Assembly: GCA_022563615.1 (NCBI GenBank)
Contig: JADFMZ010000160.1
Span: 1-7,273, forward strand
DNA length: 7,273 nucleotides
Source: Planctomycetota bacterium
GTDB taxonomy: Bacteria; Planctomycetota; Phycisphaerae; UBA1845
Direction: 5' to 3'
The position numbers were made by a program, and so were the translations under genes. Shown one piece after another: positions 1 to 3,555 of the stretch. A model generated the notes under the pieces. It was not told where the DNA came from, searched no databases, and saw nothing but the letters and a program-made list of their open reading frames with translations. Each line of letters starts with the position of its first letter. Position 1 is the first letter of the stretch.

Positions 1-2
1 TA

Positions 3-275
3 GACTTCCGCGCCATCGAAGCCGAGATCCGAGCGTACTGCGACACGCACGCAACGGTGGGGGTTCGCTACTTCGCGTCTGGCGAATGGACCGGAACGCC
101 GTATCACCCGCTGATCGCGGCGTGCGAAGAGATCGGAGACGATGCGGCAAAATTCCTGGGACAGATTCTCTGGAGGCATTTGGATGGACGCCAGGACAGA
201 TGGTGGTTCTACCGCCGTCAGAATCTGTTAGATGACCCGCTGGGCATGGAATATGTCAAGGGAGACAGCCGGTAA
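3..275 (+). CDS. 3' end of an unrecognised gene, cut by the left edge
   Basis: The frame is open from the first base of the window and ends at TAA 273-275, giving 90 residues of a C-terminus. I do not recognise the family. The piece is rich in aromatic residues and looks like a folded soluble segment: VGVRYFASGEWTGTPYHP, then a helical stretch around AACEEIGDDAAKFLGQIL, then WWFYRRQ. There is no signal peptide or membrane segment. A GTG at 57 could be read as a start, but it has no ribosome binding site and the coding character (DFRAIEAEIRAYCDTH) continues upstream, so I treat the gene as partial. The next gene begins 67 nt downstream in the same direction. Function is unknown. Confidence 0.6.
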   Translation, partial: DFRAIEAEIRAYCDTHATVGVRYFASGEWTGTPYHPLIAACEEIGDDAAKFLGQILWRHLDGRQDRWWFYRRQNLLDDPLGMEYVKGDSR

Positions 276-327
276 CGAGAGTCAACACTCGACCAACTGG
301 ACCGTCAATACTAAACCACTGCATCCA

Positions 328-333
328 CGGGAG
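328..333 (+). promoter_or_regulatory. Ribosome binding site for the gene at 343
   Basis: CGGGAG lies 9 nt before the ATG at 343. It decides the start: the same frame is open back to an ATG at 232, but that start has no such site, would overlap the upstream gene, and would put about 37 hydrophilic residues in front of a clear signal peptide. Confidence 0.6.
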
Positions 334-342
334 AATGAACCA

Positions 343-1149
343 ATGAAATTAGCATACTCGCCTTTCTTCTTCGTCGCGATCCTCGCAGGCTTTTGTGGAG
401 CGTGCACAACATCGCCCCAGAAGCACCTGGTTGCATCCACACGCTCCGAGGCTCGTGAGGTCGCAATTACCCCTGCCGTGACGACCTCCGCTGACGTGAG
501 ATCAGAGAGCCCGCGACTATTGATGCCTGTAAAGCTAATGCAACCTGCTGGATCCGCGAAAACGGCTCGAAAACACGGTGGGAGCGGCCCAGGTGTCGCA
601 TTACCAGTGCAGGAGTCAATAGCGACGACTGAACGGCAGTGGGAAAAATTTGCCATTGAAACCTCCAGCCCCTCCATGCGGGAGTACTACCTTGAGAAAC
701 AGGAAATGGAGGATTTGAGGGCCGACGCACGCGTAATGGAATTGATGGACAGCCTCGGAAAGCTGGAAGATGCGGCGTCCGACGAGGCAGACCCCGCGGG
801 ATTTGCGCAGCTATGTGATGATGCCCAGTTCGCCATGGATGTCTTCAAAACCAATACGTCCGTGCGTGGGCTTCACGCCTTGAAGTTCCGCGCCCATGTA
901 GAGCTTTCCCTGATACAGTTTAAACTCTACAACGCTGCACAGAAAGATAAGAGCAACGGGGTGAAGACGGTGCCGGAGCAGGAGATTTACGAGCTCCTGC
1001 TGCTTCCATTCCCTCAGGCGAGAAAGTGGGGGCAGCGCGATCCGGAGACGGGCCAACTGGAATTCTCGATAGACGACGTGATCGGCGCGGCCCGATCAGT
1101 GGCCGGCATGCAGTTTCACCTAGCCAAACTAGAACTTAAACTTTATTGA
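343..1149 (+). CDS. Probable lipoprotein or secreted protein of unknown function
   Basis: This 268-residue protein begins MKLAYSPFFFVAILAGFCGACTT: a lysine, a hydrophobic core, then two cysteines, as in an exported lipoprotein. The lipobox is not canonical. Cleavage before Cys21 would follow C-G-A, and before Cys18 would follow A-G-F. Residues about 22-85 are low-complexity, rich in Ser/Thr/Pro/Ala and probably disordered. From about residue 90 the protein is charged and helical, with a run of acidic and hydrophobic residues (EYYLEKQEMEDLRADARVME) and a C-terminal half with several amphipathic helices (LHALKFRAHVELSLIQFKLY). No catalytic motif is visible. It ends at TGA with no clear terminator after it. 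I do not recognise the family. Its codon use is more mixed than in the GC-rich region that follows. The call as an exported protein is inference from the N-terminus. Confidence 0.65.
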   Translation: MKLAYSPFFFVAILAGFCGACTTSPQKHLVASTRSEAREVAITPAVTTSADVRSESPRLLMPVKLMQPAGSAKTARKHGGSGPGVALPVQESIATTERQWEKFAIETSSPSMREYYLEKQEMEDLRADARVMELMDSLGKLEDAASDEADPAGFAQLCDDAQFAMDVFKTNTSVRGLHALKFRAHVELSLIQFKLYNAAQKDKSNGVKTVPEQEIYELLLLPFPQARKWGQRDPETGQLEFSIDDVIGAARSVAGMQFHLAKLELKLY

Positions 1150-1409
1150 TTAGCTGCCGGCCTCGGGCCGCGCAGGTGCGGGCGTTCCGCAAGGCCGAAA
1201 CGGAACGTCCGGATGTCAGCTTGATAGTCCCGAAACCGCCGAAGCCGCCGCTGATCGTCCCGCCTACGACGGATCCTCCGAAAACCGGATATTCGGACGT
1301 CCATAACCCGCTGCGTAATAGGTTGGACATTCCGGCGCGCCAAACAAAAGGGATGGTCCTGGCCAGCGAGCTATTCGGCGGTCCGCAACTGGCTGCAAAC
1401 CCACGATGA
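1146..1409 (+). pseudogene. Unassigned open frame in front of the transposase remnant
   Basis: An open frame of 87 codons follows directly on the lipoprotein gene, with only a TTG (1146) or GTG (1176) available as starts and no ribosome binding site. Its first two thirds have GC-rich third positions and read RAFRKAETERPDV, then a proline-rich run (VPKPPKPPLIVPPTTDPP), then YSDVHNPLRNRLDIP. From about 1342 the plausible coding signal moves to another frame, in which a transposase-like stretch appears, so the tail of this ORF is probably out of frame. It may be the earlier part of the same broken gene or an unrelated fragment. I do not recognise it and put low trust in it as a separate gene. 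Confidence 0.25.
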
Positions 1410-1497
1410 CCTCTCGCTGACTTGCCTGATGCGCGACGGCCGCGATGCCTGGCAACACCGCTACATGCCGCACATCGAGGTAGATCACTCGCTTGAT
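1342..1497 (+). pseudogene. Remnant of a Mu-type (MuA-like) transposase, region before the DDE core
   Basis: In the frame of position 1342 the sequence reads KGWSWPASYSAVRNWL, a short helical stretch, LMRDGRDAWQHRY and MPHIEVDHS. In MuA-type phage transposases a G-W-x-x-P-S-Y-x-x-x-x-x-x-L helix-turn-helix, an (R)EG..A...R segment and a P-[YH]-I-x-x-D-x-S-x-L motif come in this order just before the catalytic RNase H-like core. That match is from memory of the family. No DDE core follows: after about 1497 this frame gives only arginine-rich nonsense up to TGA 1552-1554, and the next plausible coding stretch is in another frame and belongs to an ATPase. The catalytic part therefore appears to be deleted. 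The piece could also be another protein with a similar N-terminal domain. Confidence 0.45.
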
Positions 1498-1499
1498 AG

Positions 1500-1715
1500 A
1501 AGCAGGATCGCTGTTCGTGTGCGACCACGCGCGGTGCGATCGGCCACGCTTTGATCTGTCTCTACCTGGCGTACAAGCTGGCCTTTGTGAAAGGCGATGA
1601 AACGATCACAGCCCTCCACATGGAAGACGTGGCCGACATGGCGATGGGGCACGAAGATGCAGAAAGAATTGCGGAAGTCGTGGCTGAATCGTCGGGCATG
1701 AAGCGAGTGGTGTGA
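1500..1715 (+). pseudogene. C-terminal lid remnant of an AAA ATPase (MuB/TniB-like position)
   Basis: This frame opens after a TAG at 1497-1499, has no good start, and ends at TGA 1713-1715. It reads CATTRGAIGHALICLYLAY, KLAFVKGDETITALHMEDVADMA and a short charged tail. The arrangement T-x-R/G-x-x-G-x-A, a long helix ending in LA, a G, I-T-x-x-H-[MV]-x-x-[VA]-A is typical of the helical lid of AAA+ ATPases (Orc/Cdc6, TniB, MuB type). Walker A, Walker B and the sensors would lie upstream and are missing, because the sequence before about 1510 belongs to the transposase-like frame. In Mu-like elements the B ATPase follows the A transposase, which fits the order here. The next gene starts 3 nt after the stop. 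The assignment rests on pattern and context. Confidence 0.45.
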
Positions 1716-1718
1716 CAC

Positions 1719-2240
1719 GTGGCGTCACTAAGCACGGAACCCGGATCGAGCAGGCCCCAGCAACGGCAGCGGCTGCATCAACTCAAACGCCGGTTGGGCT
1801 GGTCGGACGATGAACTGCACGACGCGATCGGCGTAGAGAGCACCACGATGCTGTCTGCGGCGCAGGCCAGCGACTGCATCGAACGCTTGGGCGGGGGGGA
1901 GCTTCCCAACGCACCCGGTCAGAAGCCGGCACCGTATGCGGGCAAGCGAAAGACCACGGACGGCACGCGGATGATCCACCCGGACCACGTCGAGCAGATC
2001 GAGCGGTTGCTGGGCGAATACTTCGACGACGAGGCCGCCGGCCTGGCCTGGCTGGAACAGAACTTCGACGCCAGGCATCCACGCGACCTGCTGACCGCCA
2101 AACGAGCCGGCCAGGTGATCCACGTACTCAAGGAGATGATCGCCCGGCAGGACGCCGGCCAAGCGGGCGACAATGCCACGGACAACGGCCAGGCTGGGCG
2201 TCAGCGTCGGGTCGTTGCAGATTTGGTCGCGTCGAGTTGA
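1719..2240 (+). CDS. Small helical phage protein, GemA/Gp16-like by position and fold pattern
   Basis: The GTG start lies 3 nt after the stop of the ATPase remnant, as in a translationally coupled operon. The 173-residue product has two related helical units. Unit A, about residues 17-59, runs from RLHQLKRRLGWSDDELHDAI to LSAAQASDCIERLGG. Unit B, about 91-142, runs from VEQIERLLGEYFDDEAAGLA to LLTAKRAGQVIHVLKEMI. Both share a leading helix, an acidic turn and a closing [ST]-A-x-x-A-x-x-x-I-x-x-L helix. This resembles Gp16/GemA (DUF1018) of Mu-like phages and the C-terminal helical domain of some phage recombination proteins. The 80 or so residues between and after the units are basic or flexible. 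The last 20 residues (RQRRVVADLVASS) may be foreign, because another frame looks better coding from 2173. Gene function is unknown; in Mu, GemA affects host gene expression and supercoiling. Confidence 0.5.
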   Translation: MASLSTEPGSSRPQQRQRLHQLKRRLGWSDDELHDAIGVESTTMLSAAQASDCIERLGGGELPNAPGQKPAPYAGKRKTTDGTRMIHPDHVEQIERLLGEYFDDEAAGLAWLEQNFDARHPRDLLTAKRAGQVIHVLKEMIARQDAGQAGDNATDNGQAGRQRRVVADLVASS

Positions 2241-2292
2241 ACAGGGACGGATCGAGTTCTACGCGGATAACCTCGATGCGTCGAGAGCGTAG
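2173..2292 (+). CDS. Possible 39-residue ORF overlapping the end of the GemA-like gene
   Basis: From ATG 2173 a second frame reads MPRTTARLGVSVGSLQIW, then SRRVEQGRIEFYADNLDASRA, ending at TAG 2290-2292. Third positions are mostly G or C, and ARLGVSVGSLQIWSRR resembles a helix-turn-helix recognition stretch. It overlaps the last 68 nt of the preceding gene, has no clear ribosome binding site, and is very short. In Mu-like elements a transcription activator (Mor) follows GemA, so a remnant of such a protein is conceivable. It may equally be chance or the true continuation of the upstream gene after a frameshift. Confidence 0.2.
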   Translation: MPRTTARLGVSVGSLQIWSRRVEQGRIEFYADNLDASRA

Positions 2293-2361
2293 CCCCCGAT
2301 CGCCTGTTTGAGTCGCGCAAAACCAGGTTGAATAAGGGCCTGATCGAAGCCCGTTCGACCA

Positions 2362-2384
2362 CCGTCCGAATCGTGTTCGGACGG
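2362..2384. terminator. Perfect 9-bp-stem hairpin, possible bidirectional terminator
   Basis: CCGTCCGAA (2362-2370) and TTCGGACGG (2376-2384) are perfect reverse complements around a TCGTG loop. It sits between convergent genes (GemA-like on plus, SbcC-like on minus), where a shared terminator would be useful. No T-tract follows on either strand, so it is not a textbook intrinsic terminator. It could also be a protein-binding palindrome left from the prophage. Confidence 0.4.
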
Positions 2385-2471
2385 CCTTCAAACTTGATCC
2401 CCTCACAGGCTCCCACCGGCCTGGTCTTGGAAACGACCTACGCCGGGCGCGGAGCGTTTGTCATATACCCC

Positions 2472-2499
2472 GTGCGCAATGTACGTGTCCTGTGCGCAA
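2472..2499. repeat. Short direct repeat, period 20 bp
   Basis: GTGCGCAA occurs at 2472-2479 and 2492-2499. Extended copies GTGCGCAATGTACG and GTGCGCAAACTACG match at 12 of 14 positions, spaced 20 bp. It lies beside the breakpoint of the SbcC-like fragment. A pair of transposase-binding subterminal repeats is one possibility, but two short copies can arise by chance. Confidence 0.25.
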
Positions 2500-2513
2500 A
2501 CTACGCGCGCCCT
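2487..2513 (+). repeat. Left copy of an imperfect inverted repeat around the SbcC-like fragment
   Basis: The blocks GTCCTG, CGCAAACT and CGCCCT occur here on the plus strand, and in the same order on the minus strand at 3132-3111, with small insertions between blocks (2 nt and 5 nt here; 0 and 1 nt there). This copy spans the stop codon of the SbcC-like fragment (2501-2503). Confidence 0.3.
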
Positions 2514-3064
2514 TTAGATTGGACCTTCTTGGTCGTTTCCGAAACCTCGCCCTCCAGATCCTTGGCCGCCGCCTCGAGCTTGTCCACGCCGATCAGCGCT
2601 TTGACTGTCGCGCTCTTCGCGTGGGGAACCTCCATCTCCCGTTGGGCGAGATAGAAGCTGTCCACAAAGCTCTTATATGTAAATCCGCAGATATCGAGCA
2701 AGGCCTGATCGACCGCCTCCACGCCCTCAGCCAGCGGCGTGGAGGCATCGGCTTCGTGCAGTCGCGCGTGATGCCGCCCCGTATTGTCGATCTCACGGGT
2801 GATGGTGAATTCAACGTCGTCGCGGTCGATGAAGGTGACCGAGACGGACCCGCGATATTCACCCCATCGGATCACACGGTCGATCTCGTCACGACCCAGC
2901 GAGAACGTTCGACCAAACAGGCCGAAACAGATCGTCTCGCCGATGGCGGTCTTGCCCGCCTCGTTCGGACCCGCGACGGCGATGTGCCCCCGCGCGGGCA
3001 GATCGGTCAGACGCAAGGAACGGTACTTCAGAATGTTTTCGGCTTCCACGCATTTTAGAATCAT
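2501..3064 (-). pseudogene. SbcC/Rad50-like ATPase, N-terminal lobe only
   Basis: The 187-residue ORF starts at ATG 3064, with GGTGA 8 nt before it. It opens MILKCVEAENILKYRSLRLT, the usual start of SbcC/Rad50/RecN-type ATPases. Walker A is GPNEAGKT at residues 32-39 (2948-2971), followed by the strand VSVTFIDRDDVEFTITREID. The Q-loop is FYLAQREME (Q141), and the first coiled-coil turns begin around residue 160 (DKLEAAAKDLEGEVSETTKK). It then stops at KGRA. Full SbcC/Rad50 proteins are about 800-1100 residues and need the long coiled coil, zinc hook, signature motif and Walker B, all absent here. No continuation appears in any frame after the stop. In the family these ATPases act with an SbcD/Mre11 nuclease on DNA ends and hairpins. 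This piece could bind ATP poorly at best and is most likely a gene fragment. A TTG at 3133 extends the frame but overlaps the upstream gene and is unlikely. Confidence 0.75.
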
Positions 3065-3071
3065 AAGAGCA

Positions 3072-3347
3072 TCACCGGGTGGAGTTACGTGAATCTTGGT
3101 CTTCCCGTCGAGGGCGAAGTTTGCGCAGGACAAGCCCGATCGCCTCGCGGTGGGTTGTGTCGTCGAATCGGGGGTTGCCGTCGCGGAGTCGCTCTATGGT
3201 CGTTCGACCGAACTCCTCGAATTCTTCGACGGGGCTGCGCAGATGGAAATGATCAACGAACCACTTCTCGGACGAATCGCCCAAAGCACGCCTCCATGCG
3301 TGAAATCGAAGCGGCCCGGCCTGCCGGGCACTGACTGCCCCCCTCAA
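3072..3347 (-). pseudogene. C-terminal fragment of the gene upstream of the SbcC-like ATPase
   Basis: The frame ends at TGA 3074-3072, 7 nt before the ATG of the SbcC-like gene, as expected for an operon. About 80 residues look like real protein: HAWRRALGDSSEKWFVDHF, a charged helix (PVEEFEEFGRTTIERL), then a basic tail (LRKLRPRREDQDSRNSTR). The first 10 or so codons are GC-rich and include a palindrome, and the only upstream start is a TTG with no ribosome binding site, so the N-terminus looks lost. In most genomes the partner gene just upstream of an SbcC/Rad50 gene is the SbcD/Mre11 metallo-nuclease. No phosphoesterase motif (DxH, GDxxD, GNHD) is present here, so that identity is inference from position only. 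Confidence 0.4.
3111..3132 (-). repeat. Right copy of the imperfect inverted repeat
   Basis: On the minus strand this reads GTCCTG, CGCAAACT, T, CGCCCT. It is the inverted partner of 2487-2513 and lies inside the end of the upstream partner fragment, so the two copies bracket the SbcC-like piece. Confidence 0.3.
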
Positions 3348-3555
3348 ACCACGCGGCGCGTTGGCCGCATTTTGGGGCGCTGGGCATCAGATTCTGCGCG
3401 CTCCGATAGTCTCCTCTGCCCATTTATCGGCACAATCACCTCTTCGGCGATAGTGCTTTCCAGGACTGGGATCGCAGAATGCGTCGTTTGCAACTCAACG
3501 CGCAAGTTGATTCACGTCTTGGACGGCCCCGGTGCGATCTCCCAACGCCGACCCG
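3348..3555. other. Spacer without a supportable gene
   Basis: The 208 nt between the end of the large secreted-protein gene and the upstream partner fragment hold no frame with recognisable protein. A minus-strand stretch around 3388-3480 is open for about 30 codons (FCDPSPGKHYRRRGDCADKW) but has no start and no family I know. A short palindrome, GCCCGGC-CT-GCCGGGC, lies just inside the neighbouring fragment at 3314-3329. Confidence 0.35.

Larger units (their letters stand above)
2293..2500. other. Spacer between the phage remnant and the SbcC-like fragment
   Basis: No gene I can support. A plus-strand frame is open from about 2274 to 2654 with reasonable third-position GC, but its product has no recognisable motif and runs backwards through the SbcC-like fragment. 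The spacer holds a perfect hairpin (2362-2384) and a short direct repeat (2472-2499). It separates plus-strand from minus-strand genes that converge on it, so transcription terminators would be expected here. Confidence 0.4.

Noticed and set aside
232..342. N-terminal extension of the lipoprotein gene to ATG 232
   Set aside because: It overlaps the previous gene, has no ribosome binding site, and would bury the signal peptide; ATG 343 has a good site.
282..730. Minus-strand ORFs opposite the lipoprotein gene
   Set aside because: No start signals or recognisable protein, and the plus strand has a coherent coding frame with a signal peptide.
1728..2162. 144-codon minus-strand ORF opposite the GemA-like gene
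   Set aside because: A mirror of a GC-rich gene; the product has no sensible pattern, while the plus frame shows two helical repeats.
3065..3133. TTG start at 3133 for the SbcC-like gene
   Set aside because: ATG 3064 gives the standard family N-terminus and follows the upstream stop by 7 nt; the extension overlaps the partner gene.
3314..3329. Palindrome GCCCGGC-CT-GCCGGGC as a terminator
   Set aside because: The loop is too small without breaking a pair, there is no T-tract, and it lies inside the doubtful start of a fragment rather than after a gene.
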